Below, in pieces: positions 45,202 to 56,502 of a DNA stretch of 64,000 bases. Position numbers and translations under genes: made by a program. Position 1 is the first letter of the stretch, and every line of letters begins with the position of its first letter. This DNA comes from Eleusine coracana subsp. coracana (taxonomy: Eukaryota > Streptophyta > Magnoliopsida > Poales > Poaceae), in contig CM064424.1 of assembly GCA_032690845.1 (NCBI GenBank), forward strand, positions 29,870,228 through 29,934,227, written 5' to 3'. Under the pieces are notes generated by a model. It had not been told where the DNA came from, did not search any database, and was given only the letters and a program-made list of their open reading frames with translations.

Positions 45202-46213
45202 CCCTGTCTTATTGGTGGAGTCAAAAACTGGCCGAACCCACAGGATATTAAGAAATTGGAGGTAAAGCCAAGACTAGACAACCAAGAGGATTCTATGCTA
45301 AACTTCTTGGCGCAAGAGAACCCTACTCTTATCACTTAGAAGAAGAAGGCAACAGGTACGCCTGAGCTCTGGACAAAGAAGCAGACGGTGAAGAAGAATC
45401 CTTCATCCACACCGCCCAACAAGGTGAAAAAGGTGTGGCAGCCAAACAAGACATCTATGTCCTCATCTTCAGACAAGGATGCATCGACAACAAACTAATC
45501 ATCAAAGAAGAGAAAGTACAGTCCGTCGGACTCAAAATTGGTGAACCCTCACCGACAGGTTAAAGGATATCTATCCATATTTCCCTTTTCAAAACATTTT
45601 GATTTCAATTTGCATATTCGAATTTTCCACAACATGTTGGAATTTATTCAAGCCCAATTTTATAAAAATTAATTATGGAATTTTTTGGAGTTTATCTTTT
45701 TGAGATTTTGGATTTGTAGAAAGATTGAAAATATTTTTCTTCAAAACATATTTTCTTTCTTGTGGGCCACCACTGCTAGGGCCCATTTACCAGAGCTGTG
45801 GACCAGAGGAGCCAGGCTCTGGTCGACCGACCTGACCCCTTGGTTGGCCAACAAGAGAGCAATGGTTCTCTGGCCCCACTTGCCCCAACGACTAGTAGGC
45901 AACGACCACTCTTCAAATTGATTGTTGTTTTGCTCTATTATTTAAGGCAATGGCCAAGAGAGGGAGTTCTTCACTCCATTCAAATTTTCCACCTCTTCAC
46001 TTTGCTCTAGCTAATTCCTTCCACTTTCTCCAAGCCTTTGCATTGCTCAACACTATGAAAAATCCACCAAAAATATTTGTTTTGCTTCACATTTGCATTT
46101 ACGAGTTGGTTTCACATTTGCAAGAGTTTCCAACGGAGTTTTGTTCGGTATTTTTCACTAACCTTAACCCCCGTTCGAGTTGCTCTTGTGTTGGTTTGTT
46201 GAAGTGTGCATCC
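45202..46213 (+). other. G1 internal non-coding region with promoter-like segment
   Basis: 45,202-45,560 holds Lys/Pro/Ser-rich coding remnants with stops. 45,570-45,780 is AT-rich. 45,780-45,960 is GC-rich with GGTCGACCGACC and GGTTGGCCAACA, like the palindrome pair in the G1 LTR, then a TATTTAA box near 45,940 and a pyrimidine-rich leader before the ORF at 46,214. Confidence 0.5.
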
Positions 46214-46662
46214 ATGAACAAGATGAAGCGAGCATTAAGCAAGATGAAGGACAATGTGAAAGGAAGCCCAAGCAATGCAAGTCCTACACCTTCAATGGTG
46301 TATAGCACTCGCTCCTGTCACCAACGTCTTGAGGAAGAGCCTAAAGAAGACGCACCGGTCGAGGAACCAATAGAAGTAGAGCCGGAAACATTGCCGGATT
46401 TCAGCAATGTTCAACTCCGCCTAAACACCGACCCCGACCTCAATTTGGTTGGAAAGAGAGAACATGACATCTATCAGATGATCACTAACCAGTCTTACGT
46501 TCTTACACGAACGTATGATCCGGGCATTCTTTCCAAGATAGGTATGGATACTGAATTTGCCTCTATCTTTTATGCTGTGGGATGGGATGGTTTTGTTTTG
46601 GTAATTGAGCCTTGATCTCGCCTGCTTACCATTCAGTTCTTATGCACCCTTCGGTGGGAAGG
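46214..46662 (+). pseudogene. ATHILA ORF-1-like frame of G1 (3' truncated)
   Basis: From the ATG at 46,214: a Lys-rich start, an acidic Pro/Glu linker, then 'YVLTRTYDPGILSKIGMDTE', 'FYAVGWDGFVLVIEP', a TGA at 46,613, and 'SRLLTIQFLCTLRWEG' continuing in frame. This matches the pattern of the ATHILA ORF-1 / plant retrotransposon ORF family of unknown function, located after protease or pol. It is cut off at 46,662 by an unrelated LTR fragment. Confidence 0.6.
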
Positions 46663-46807
46663 TGTTAACACAAAAAACACTATGCATGACCTGGGAGATC
46701 TGCTTAACTCTAGTGCAAGCTCAATACGAAAAACCAGGGCATGCCAGTCGATTTTCGCTGCAAATCGACAAAGATACAAATGGTCAGAAGACGCGGGTCA
46801 CCAGCCT
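46663..46807 (-). mobile_element. E2-family LTR fragment
   Basis: TGTTAACACAAAAAACAC followed by sequence aligned to 35,301-35,443 and 43,470-43,612 ('gacctgggagatctgcttaa'). Homology ends at 46,807, where CACTA DNA starts. Only the terminal 145 bp of the LTR is present. Confidence 0.8.
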
Positions 46808-47016
46808 GAATGCTATAAAGCTCTTTGTTATGTTCTATTAAGTTCCTATTGATAAGTCGTGTTTTAGTCAAATGATATTTCTAGTTCCGTAAGTTGCTAA
46901 GATTAGTTTGTTTATATAATTGTGTACAAATATCAATTCATGCTCAACAAATATAAATGTCTACTTGTTCGTTTTTCAGTTTTTTGATATAGTACCCTAT
47001 ATAAATGTTGTTACAG

Positions 47017-47553
47017 GGAGATGAGTATAAGGATAAAGAGCCTGATGCTTTTGAGTTGTTCAAAGTATGCCACTATAGCAAGAAAAAGGAAGGATACACG
47101 CCTGCTGTACAGATGGCCATTGTAAGACAGCTTTCTAATGTGCTTTATATTAGCTATGCTTATTTTCAACATCTCATGATCCTGAACCATGTTTGCTGCT
47201 TGTTTGCATGCTAGTCTGATATGGAAAACCAGCTGACTGCACCAATGGAAGGTGAACAACAACCCAAGTCTGCAATTGAAGTTGTATCTGATGTGCTGGA
47301 TAAAAACACAAAGAACAATCAGTTTCTTCATAATGTGGGCATCAAAATTGTGCCACAGCATAGGAGTGGTTTGCATACTATTGAAGCTAAATTAAAATTG
47401 GAGAAGAGGAAAACTGCTGAGCTTCAATCGGTTGTCGATAGCTAGCAAGAGAAAGTGGATGATCTTTCAAGTCAAGTGCAGGCAGGTCAGAAGAAGCAAG
47501 CTGAGTTGGAGGCAAAACTGGACGCTCTGCTAAGTCAAAATCGAGCCAACTAA
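47017..47553 (+). pseudogene. CACTA-associated Transposase_24-like gene, last two exons
   Basis: Exon 47,017-47,121 (after ...TTACAG, before GTAAGA) encodes 'DAFELFKVCHYSKKKEGYTP'. Exon 47,215-47,553 encodes 'AIEVVSDVLDKNTKNNQFL', 'NVGIK' and a coiled-coil tail, ending TAA at 47,551. Both exons are whole-codon. This is the C-terminal signature of the Ptta/En/Spm plant transposase-associated protein, likely a DNA-binding partner of the CACTA transposase. One in-frame TAG is present near 47,443. The N-terminal exons are lost. Confidence 0.72.
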
Positions 47554-48330
47554 GCGGCAAGGTTGTATGTTACCTTTTTGGTGGAACTTAACTTTTCAGG
47601 AACCAAATTATGCAGTGGCTGCAACTGGTGTGTTGACCAAACTTGTCTATTCTGCGTTACCTGTGTTTTGATGGTGATATTCTGGTAGATGTAGTCTTGG
47701 TAGTTTTGATGTGTCTTGTGCCAAATGGTGGATACATGGTGATATTCTGGTAGATGTAGCGTTGTTGTTTCTGGTGATATATGGTGATCTGTTTATGGGG
47801 TTTTGAAGTCATGCTGGACAGAAACATGATTCATGGATGCATTTTGTCGCTAGAATTGATTTGTTTTTTGTGGATTTATTGTTGTTTTGAATCTGTTGGG
47901 ACAAATTTGTTGGGTTGAAATGTATATGGGCTGTGCCTCGGATGTATATGGGCTAGGCTGTAATGTATCGAAATAGTTGCCTAACAAATTGCACGTGCTG
48001 ATGTCATCATCTGCCGCGTGGCTGCCACATCATCAACTACAACGTCATCAGTCACGTCCTCATCCACGTCAGCAGCCAACTCATCATCCATGTCATCTAC
48101 AAGTGACGTGGCAAGTTAATCCATGACGGTCACCTTCGTCACAAATTTTGGGCTTTGGGCTGGGTTTAATTGGCTTTAGACAAATCTATGACGGTTTGAG
48201 CACGTTAGTACATCACGACGCTTAATCTATGACGCTCAATACATGACCTTCTCAAATTTCATCATAAAACCCATTTTATGACGGATTTTTGCTAATTCAT
48301 GACCAAAAGTGACCATCATGGACCACAAGG
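47554..48330. repeat. CACTA 3' region with subterminal repeats
   Basis: 47,990-48,115 is rich in ACGTCATC/CCACGTCA motifs. 48,120-48,330 is rich in (T/C)ATGACG(G/C) and CATGACC in both orientations. Such subterminal motifs bind the element's TNPA-like protein in CACTA elements. Two copies of 'gtgatattctggtagatgta' also occur (about 47,672 and 47,731). Confidence 0.65.
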
Positions 48331-48342
48331 TTTTTTGTAGTG

Positions 48343-50131
48343 GGTACAATAAAGGCAGCCAAGATTGAGTTGATTGAGGGGGAGTTGGGATGTTTGTGAT
48401 AGAGGACAATGAAATTCCTCAAGCGATGTACAACCGCCTCAAGGTCATGGTGAACAAAATTAGATTCTATGGAAGCAAAGCTTGGACCGATCATGAGGTT
48501 TGCAAGAGGATGCTTAGTGCGTTTACCGTGAGAAATCCCACACTATGTACATTGATACATGAGCATCCCTTGTTTGACAAGATGACTCCTGATGAAGCTC
48601 TTGGAAGATTTATCAATCAATAAATGATGGAGAGAGAAGCCGAATATGTGAAGAATCTTGCTAGAAGTGCAGCTATGGTGAAAAACAATGAGATAGCTTT
48701 CAAAGCAAGCAAAGTAAAGAAACATGAAGAAAGTCCAAGTGAAGAAGAAAACAAAAGCTCAAATTCTGAAAGCGATGATGAAGACATAGCTCTCTTCATG
48801 AAAAGATTCAACAAGTTCGTGAGAAAAGAACATCATGGTGATAAGAAGGGAAAATCAAAATCAAGAACCAAGATAAATTGCTACAAGTGTGGCAAGCCCG
48901 GACATTTCATTGCGAATTGTCCAAATGAGAGAAAAGGAGAAAGGGATGACAAAGATAGAAGGAACAACAAGAAGAAATATTTCGGTGAAGCACACATTGG
49001 AAAAACATGGGACTCAAATGATGAGGACTCCGATGATGATAATGGTCAAGTAGCAACCATGGCCATCCACAAGACACTCTTCTCCAGCCTCAACGAAGAG
49101 AAAGGTTTCAACCACAAGTGCTTCATGGCAAAGGAGAGCAAACACAAGGTATCATCACAATCTCCCCCCTCTCCCAAATATACCTCAGGTGATGATGAAA
49201 GTGATGATGATAGTAATAATGAATTTGAACCCTTGCTCAAAGGGTTAAGTAAAAGTGCTCTCTACAAAATTAAAAAGCTTGTGAAGGAATTAGAAGAAAG
49301 AGATTAGATTCTTGAGAAACAAGAAGACTTGCTCATCCTTGAAAAGGAGAGAAACCTTGAGCTTGAGAATCTCTTAAAACTTGAGCAAAATAAGAATGAG
49401 GTGTTGGACCAAGAACTTGCCAAAAGCAAGGAGACTATTACTAGTCTCAAGGACTCAAATGTTGTTCTTCAAGGCGAACATGTTCTCTTGAAAAAGGAAC
49501 ATGAGGAACTTAAAGTGCAATTTGATGTCCTTTGGTCCACTAAACCCTCTTCTTCCTCAAGTGCACCTCAATCTTCCAAATCCTCTACAAGTCAATGGTG
49601 TGCTAGGTGCTACAATGTTGACGTTGATGTTTGTGCTACTAATATCAAATTGGTTGAAGATTTGAAAAAGAAAGTTAAAGGTCTAATGAGCCAAGCACAA
49701 CCAAAGAAGAAATCAAGTGATGAGGAAAAGGTTGAGTAGGCAAGAGGTGTATACACAAACACAAGGCGCTCTCACATCATGGATGGCATTGGTTTCAAGC
49801 ATGGTGCAAAAGACAATGTTATAGAGGTGAAAAATGGAAAAGAGTTCCTAAAATTCACCAAAGGAGTCTCATACTCAAAGAAGCAAGAAAAGACCAAATC
49901 TACTAATGATTTCTCTTATGATTATAATGCTAATGCTTCTAGAGTAAATTTTGTAGGTTTTCATGATTTTGATGCCTCTGATGTGCTAATGAGAAACAAG
50001 TATGGACATGTTTTTGCCAAATACGATGGGCCACGTGCCAAACGTCCTAAGACGTGTGTGTGGGTACCCAAGGCACTTGTTACTAATGTAAAAGGACCAA
50101 AGAAAAATTGGGTACCTAAAACCAAGGCTTA
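48343..50131 (+). pseudogene. gag of element B (5' truncated, broken)
   Basis: UBN2-type end ('KMTPDEALGRF'), TAA at 48,620, then 48,624-49,304 with a CCHC knuckle CYKCGKPGHFIANC (48,880-48,921), acidic Ser/Asp tracts and a coiled coil split by TAG at 49,302. 49,779-50,131 ends 'KNWVPKTKA' before the protease, as in element A at 3,141. Another TAG lies at 49,737. Confidence 0.82.
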
Positions 50132-53100
50132 ATTTGTGTTGTAGGACTACTCCTCCGGTGGATCAAGTTGGGTGATTGATAGTGGATGCACAAATCATAT
50201 GACCGGAGACAAGAGTATGTTCAACACATTGCAAAAAAGTGACTGAAACTCATGGATCACTTTCGGTGACAATAGCAAAGGAAAGGTTTTGGGAAGTGGT
50301 AACATTTCTATTTCTCCCGAGCATTCCCTTTCTAAGGTTTTGCTTGTTGATAGCATTAACTTCAATTTGTTGTCTTTCTCACAACTTTGTGGGATGGGTT
50401 ACAATTGTTTGTTCAACGATGAGGGTGTGACCATCTCTAAGAGAAGTGATGGCTCGCTCACTTTTAAAGGTGTGTTAAAAGGGAAGCTTTATGTTGTGGA
50501 TTTTTCCTCGAATGAAGTGGAACTTGACACATGCTTGACAGTGAAAGCTAACATGGGTTGGCTATGGCACTGAAGGCTTGCCCATGTTGGTATGAGAAAT
50601 CTTCACAAGCTCTAAAAAGGGAGCCATATCCTAGGACTAACCGATGTTGTGTATGAGAAAGATAGGCCTTGTGGAGCATGTCAAGCCGCAAATCAAGTTG
50701 GAGCACCACATCCCGCCAAGAATGTGATAACTACAAAGAGGCCATTGGAATTACTTCACATGGATTTATTTGGTCCATTTGCATACATAAGTATTGACGG
50801 TAACAAATTTGGTTTAGTAATTGTTGATGATTTTACTCATTTCACTTTGGTATTCTTTTTGCATGACAAAAGTGAAACACAAGGAGCACTTAAGAAATTC
50901 TTGAGAAGGGCTCAAAATGAATTTGAGTTGAAAGTCAAGAGGATAAGAAGTGACAATGAGACGGAGTTCAAGAACACTCAAGTAGAAGAGTTTATTGAAG
51001 AAGAAGGCATCAAGCATGAGTTTTCAGCACCCTATACTCCACAATCAAATGGGGTGGCCAAAAGAAAGAACTGCACACTTATTGAGATGGCAAGAACGAT
51101 GCTTGATAAATACAAGACCTCCGACCGTTTTTGGGCCGAAGCCATCAACACGTCCGTTCATGCCACCAACCGACTCTATCTTCATCGAATCGTGAAGAAA
51201 ACATCTTATGAGCTCCTCATGGGTAACAAACCCAATGTATATTATTTTTGTGTCTTTGAGAGCAAATGCTTTACAGTTAACAAAAGGGCAAGGTCATAAA
51301 AGTTTGCCCCTAAAGATTATGAATGCATCGGACTCCGGTTATGTTGAAGTCACAAGTGACGTGCAATTTGATGAAACTAATGGCTCTCAAGTAGAACAAG
51401 TTGATCTTGATGTGCTAGATGATGATGAGGCTCCATGTGATGCATTGAGAAGAATGGCCATAGTTGATGTTCGACCACGTGATCCAAGTGATGATCGAGT
51501 TGATCCATCTTCAAATGAAGCCTCTCCACCCACACAAGTTGATGATCAAGATCAAGGTGATGGCAATGATCAAGGGGGAGAAGATGGAGATGATACAAGA
51601 CCACAAGTTGCACATCCAAGAGTACATAAAAGTGTGCAACAAGATCACCCCGTGGACAACATTCCTGGTGACATTTAAAAAGGGATAACAACTAGATCAC
51701 GCATTGCTACATTTTGTGAAAATTACTCTTTTGTGTCTTCTTTTGAGCCATTTAAGGTAGAAGATGCACTACATGATCCGGATTGGGTATTGGCCATGCA
51801 AGAGGAGTTGAACAATTTTGAAAGAAATGAAGTATGGACTTTGGTGGAAAGACCAAGGCAAAATGTTGTAGGCACCAAGTGGGTGTTCCACAATAAACAA
51901 GATGAGCATGGTGTGGTGACAAGGAACAAGGCAAGGCTAGTGCAAAAGGTTATTCACAAGTTGAAGGTTTGAATTTTGATGTAACTTACGCTTCCGTAGC
52001 TAGGCTTGAATCAATTCGAATATTACTTGCCTATGCTACTCACCATGATTTCAAGCTATATAAAATGGATGTGAAAAGTGCCTTCCTCAATGGGCCAATT
52101 AAGGAGGAAGTGTATGTGGAGCAACCGCCCGACTTTGAAGATGAAAAATATCCCAACCATGTATTTAAACTCAAAAAGGAGCTCTATGGGCTTAAGCAAA
52201 CTCCTAGAGCATGGTATGAATGCCTTAGAGATTTCCTCATTAATCATGATTTTAAGATTGGCAAAGCCGACTCCACACTCTTCATAAGAAGAGCTGATGA
52301 TGATATATTTGTGTGACAAATTTATGTCAATTCCATAATATTTGGTTCTACAAACAAAGCTTTTTGTGATGAGTTTAGTTCTATCATGACCAAGAGGTTT
52401 GAGATGTCTATGATGGGTGAATTATCATTCTTCCTCGGTTTTCATGTAAAGCAACTCAAGGAAGGGACGTTCATAAGTCAAACCAAGTACACACAAGATA
52501 TTCTCAAAAAGTTTGACATGAAGAACGCGAAGCCCATCAAGACACCGATGGCTACAAATAGGCACCTAGACCTTGACATGGGAGGAAAGCGGTGGACCAA
52601 AAGGTATATCGCTCCATGATTTGCTCTTTGCTTTACCTTTGTGCATCTAGGCCCGATATCATGCTTAGTGTGTGTATGTGTGCAAGGTTTCAAGCTAGCA
52701 GAATGCCACTTAAGGGTTGTTAGAAGAATTATGTGATATTTGGTTCATACTCCCAACCTAGGGCTTTGGTATCCTAAGGGCTCTGCATTTAAGCTTGTAG
52801 GTTATTCTGATGGCGACTATGCAGGGTGTAAGGTTGATAGGAAAAGCATGTCCGGGACATGCCAATTCTTGGGTAGGTCCCTTGTATCATGGTCATCCAA
52901 GAAACAAAATTCCGTTGCCCTTTCCACAGCCAAAGTGGTGTATGTTGCAGCCGGTAGTTATTGTGCACAACTTCTATGGATGCGACAAACTCTAAAGGAC
53001 TATGGTTACATTATGAACAAAGTTCCCCTCCTATGTGACAATGGGAGTGCCATAAAGATAGCCAATAACCCTATTGATCACAACTGAAAAAAGCACATAG

Positions 53101-53806
53101 ACATTAGACACCATTTCTTGAGAGATCATACTATCAAGGCAAAATTGTCTGTAACACACATAGAAAACGTGGCTTCATCTCCAACACATCAACAAAGTCG
53201 AATTTGTCTACAACACACTATGATTTTGTGATTTCTCATCTAGAACACATTAGGACCATTTAACAATTGTTTTCAACTTTTTTATCTCAATACTAATAAT
53301 ATATTAGGATTTGAAACTTGGCATAAATATACATTATTGCATTATCTATCACTAGAAAATAGAGCTAAATGTTTTTCATGTTTGCTCATTGTTTTAATAT
53401 TGAATTTGTCCAGCAAATCATGCAAATGATAATACAAAAATCTAGCCCTATTTTTTAATGAAAGATATTGCAAGAATGTATATTTGTCTCAAGTTCTAAT
53501 GTATTCTATGTATTGAGATAGAAAAGTTGAAAACAATTGTTAAGTGGTCATAATGTGTTCTAGATGAGAAATCATAAAATCATAGTGTGTTGCAGACAAA
53601 TTCAACTTTGTCGATGTATTGGAGATGAAGCCACGTTTTCTCAGTGTGTTACCGACAATTTTGCCTACTATCAAAGGGGACATCTTGATTAGTCATGTGC
53701 GTACCGATAAACAATTGGCCGATATATTCACCAAGCCACTAGATGAGAAAAGATTTTGTGAGCTTAGGAATGAGCTAAATATCATTGATTCTTGGAATGT
53801 GGCTTG
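50132..53806 (+). pseudogene. pol of element B (catalytically dead, split by a MITE)
   Basis: Protease 'WVIDSGCTNHMTGDKSMF' near 50,170. Integrase zinc region 50,570-50,710, broken by TGA and TAA. Integrase core at 50,755 on ('HMDLFGP', 'RSDNETEF'), but the catalytic Glu of the ERKN motif is Lys at 51,060. RT from about 51,790; the active site reads YVNS at 52,323-52,334 instead of YVDD and follows a TGA. RNase H is interrupted at 53,137 by a 528-bp MITE and resumes at 53,675, ending 'ADIFTKPLDEKRF' and TGA at 53,804. Several frameshifts occur (51,300; 51,955; 52,610; 52,720). Confidence 0.87.
53138..53665. mobile_element. Mutator-type foldback MITE
   Basis: Perfect 9-bp target duplication TACTATCAA at 53,129-53,137 and 53,666-53,674. 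The 528-bp element starts GGCAAAATTGTC and is an extended inverted repeat: roughly 155-160 bases at each end are near-identical reverse complements, with a short central loop. Nine-base duplications and long TIRs point to the Mutator superfamily. Non-coding. Confidence 0.88.
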
Positions 53807-54869
53807 AAAAGCTGCACATATGTTGTGGCATAGGATAGATGTTTACAAAAGAAAAAGATTGCAAAAATTATGATTGTCTTACTACTTTTTGAAAACTTTT
53901 GAAGTTGATCATTAGATAATGTTTATTTAAATGTGACCATTGTTGAATTGTTTGATGGATTGCTGGTCCCATTTAATGGAACAATATTTTGAAAAACTAT
54001 GTCCAATGTGATCAACAAGGTCTCACCATCTAAAGGATCAATTCTGCACACAAATGTGCTCTTTGTATCAATAGTTGCCAGACTTAGATGATGATGTTGG
54101 TGTCTTACTCCGGCCATGTTAATTCCTGCCGGCTTCAGTCAGAAGCTGGACAAGGACACCCTCCCTGGCATCTTAGTCCGACGTCGGGTTTTTAACTTAT
54201 AACCATTGGGGACTTACCCCTTTGGTCAACCCATTCCTTTTTTTCTTTAATCCACTCTCTCTCTCCTCCATGGCGCACATGTCAACTCAAGGGCTCCCTC
54301 CAGTGATCTCCCTCTCCCTCCATAGAAGGAACCAAGCTTTTGGGGGAAAAGGCTCCTTGGGGCACGACCAAGTCTCGGACCCCACCTCTTTGAGCTCTCC
54401 TCTTCTTCCCTCAAGGTATCTAGAGTTTCCTCCATTGCATCTCCTTCATCTCTAGATGCCCTAGGATTTTTTTTGTCAATGTGGGTGGTGTATATGTGTC
54501 CAATGACATCATTTAAGTACCTAGTGCTTTATATGGTTAGGGGACATCGATTGGTTGACTTGCTAGCAAGGTTAGGTTTCGGCACTGGCAGGAACCGGAC
54601 TAGGACGGTCGTGCCCCATCTTAATCCGGGTACTGCTAGTCACTGCCCCTGATTTTTGTTTCAAATCAACGCACCACCTGTCTACTCCTAGTGGATGCCT
54701 AGGACAACAGATTGTGTAGTTCATCCTGTCAGCATCCGGACTAGGCCGACCGCTTGGCCTCTTAGTCTGGTTCCTGGCAAAATGCACTCCATCATTTGTA
54801 TCGTTGAGTACCATTCAATCTCTTCTATCTATTGGTCCTTATCTATCTTGATCATGTCACTCAAGATCA
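53807..54869 (+). other. Spacer between pol and env-like ORF of element B
   Basis: No convincing coding frame. From 54,110 it contains GC-motif copies of another type (CCGGACTAGG(A/C)C, 'ccggcttcagtcagaagctgg') at about 54,130, 54,580 and 54,735, in the position of the CGGCACTGCCG clusters in element A. Confidence 0.55.
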
Positions 54870-56502
54870 ATGGCTGGTGATGAAAACAAGGGCAAGGGCA
54901 AGAAACGTGCGGACATGGCCGGCTATCAATGTCGCCCTAGAGCCAAGTCCGCCTGTGGTGGTAGCAGCAGCAGTGCAGCAATCGGGGATACTCTCTTGCA
55001 CCACTGTGATGATGTTATCATTGAAGAATAGCCAATTATGGATGTCCCACAGCAGCAGTAGGCACCTCCTCAGGGGGACATAGGTCCTCTTATCATGGCA
55101 CCACCACTTGAGGATCCCAACCATCCTAGAAGAATCAAGGACTATACCAAGGACATCTCTACAACATCAAGGATGAGGGATGATGATTTGTATGCCTTGC
55201 CTCGGGAATCCCCTAATCCTCATTTTTGGAGCCATTTTCATGTGGATTTCTACTCCTCCACCTATCTTCACAAGGTGACTCCTGTTATTAAGGCTCAGTG
55301 GGTGGATTGGGATTACACGGAAAGGAAAGGCACTCAGGAATTTCTTGAAGTGGCAGAGGCTTGCAAGCACCATGGGTGTATGATCTTATGGCCCTCCCAT
55401 ACTCATGGAACAAGGAGGTAATCACTCAGTTCTTCTTCACTGTCTATTTCACCACTCAAGGTAGCAACCCAAAGATGACATGGATGACCAATGGTGAGAG
55501 ATACACGGTCACCTACAAGAGGTTTGCTACCATTCTTGTTCTTCAACAATGCCTCAAGTCCTCCAAGCGCATTCATGAGGAGACAGTGATGAGCCCGGAT
55601 TATATGTTTTTCATGTATGAGAGAGGAGTTGCAGCAGCTCCTCCAAATGTTCATGGATTCCTTCCTTTCTTCACGGTTCTCAACCGTTGTGTGCGGAAGA
55701 CACTTGGGCCAAGAGATGGCGATGCATCAAGTGTTCCTACCAATTTGAGGAACTTACTTGCTAGGCTTCATGGGAAAGCAAAATTCAATGCCTTTGACTT
55801 TATTTGGGAGGAAATCTATGCCATATCCATTACTGCCGCTTAGTCTTGCTGCTATGGGCCTTATATTATGAAGATGATTGAAGAAGTCAGCGAGCTCACC
55901 TTTGTCAAGGATGTGCCTCACAAGCCCTTAAGGCCTCAAAAGCCAATCTCTTTGGTTTCCTCTCAGTCTACTAGAGGTGAGGGCTCTAGTTTAGCTGCTC
56001 CATCTTCTTCTCGAGGAAGCAAAACTCTATTGAAGTTCCTCTCTAGCTTATTTTGTCTTGGCCGTGATGCAAATATGAAGCTCGACAATGAGAGGAAAGA
56101 AAGGAAGAAGAATACTCGGACTCTCAAGCAACAATCTGCCCAGAACAAACTCAACCCAACTCGCTCTCCACCCAGTTCCGAGGACAACGACTCTCCTCCA
56201 CGCTCCTATCCACATCCCGCTCTTTCTTTCACTAGGGAAGACCGTGAGTACTTTGGCATCACTGAGAGGAACATAGAGGAGGCTACCGGTGTTGTGGGGG
56301 AGAGTGAAGGTGAGGGTGATGGGGATAACAATGGCCATGAGGATGATGAGGGTGAGCCTACTGGGAGTGAGTATGATGGGAGCGAGTTATCGTGCTCTTC
56401 AATCATTCTTCTTCCTTTTTGGTGTCTTGATGCCAAAGGGGGAGAAGAAAGCTATCAAGTTGATCATGGACTTATTTTAATTTCGAAAATCTGTAATGTT
56501 TA
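54870..56502 (+). pseudogene. SIRE-type envelope-like ORF of element B
   Basis: ATG at 54,870, a Lys/Gly-rich basic start, TAG at 55,029 and 55,059, then 'FWSHFHVDFYSSTYLHKV' and a frameshift near 55,375. From there one frame runs on: 'NKEVITQFFFTVYFTTQG', 'GERYTVTYKRFATIL', 'RLHGKAKFNAFDFIWEEI', TAG at 55,841, 'PYIMKMI', a Ser-rich linker, a basic helix and an acidic tail. It is homologous in layout and motifs to 7471-9051. The real end is probably near 56,390; beyond that the frame reads into the 3' spacer. Function unproven; the name follows SIRE convention. Confidence 0.72.

Larger units (their letters stand above)
32185..46662 (+). mobile_element. Element G1: Tat/Athila-like Ty3/gypsy retrotransposon, interrupted by E2
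   Basis: LTR (32,185-33,719), PBS, gag with CCHC remnant, then protease (44,820 on) and an ATHILA ORF-1-like frame. Element E2 sits between gag and protease. No RT, RNase H or integrase is visible, and the right LTR is missing: the element is cut at 46,662 by an E2-family LTR fragment fused to CACTA DNA. Non-autonomous or internally deleted, and inactive. Confidence 0.7.
46808..48342 (+). mobile_element. 3' part of a CACTA (En/Spm) transposon
   Basis: Contains the last exons of a plant Transposase_24-like gene, a repeat-rich subterminal region and the terminus TTTTTTGTAGTG at 48,331-48,342 (CACTACAAAAAA when reversed). The 5' part is missing; the left edge is a fusion with an E2-family LTR fragment. 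It interrupts the gag of element B. Confidence 0.8.
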
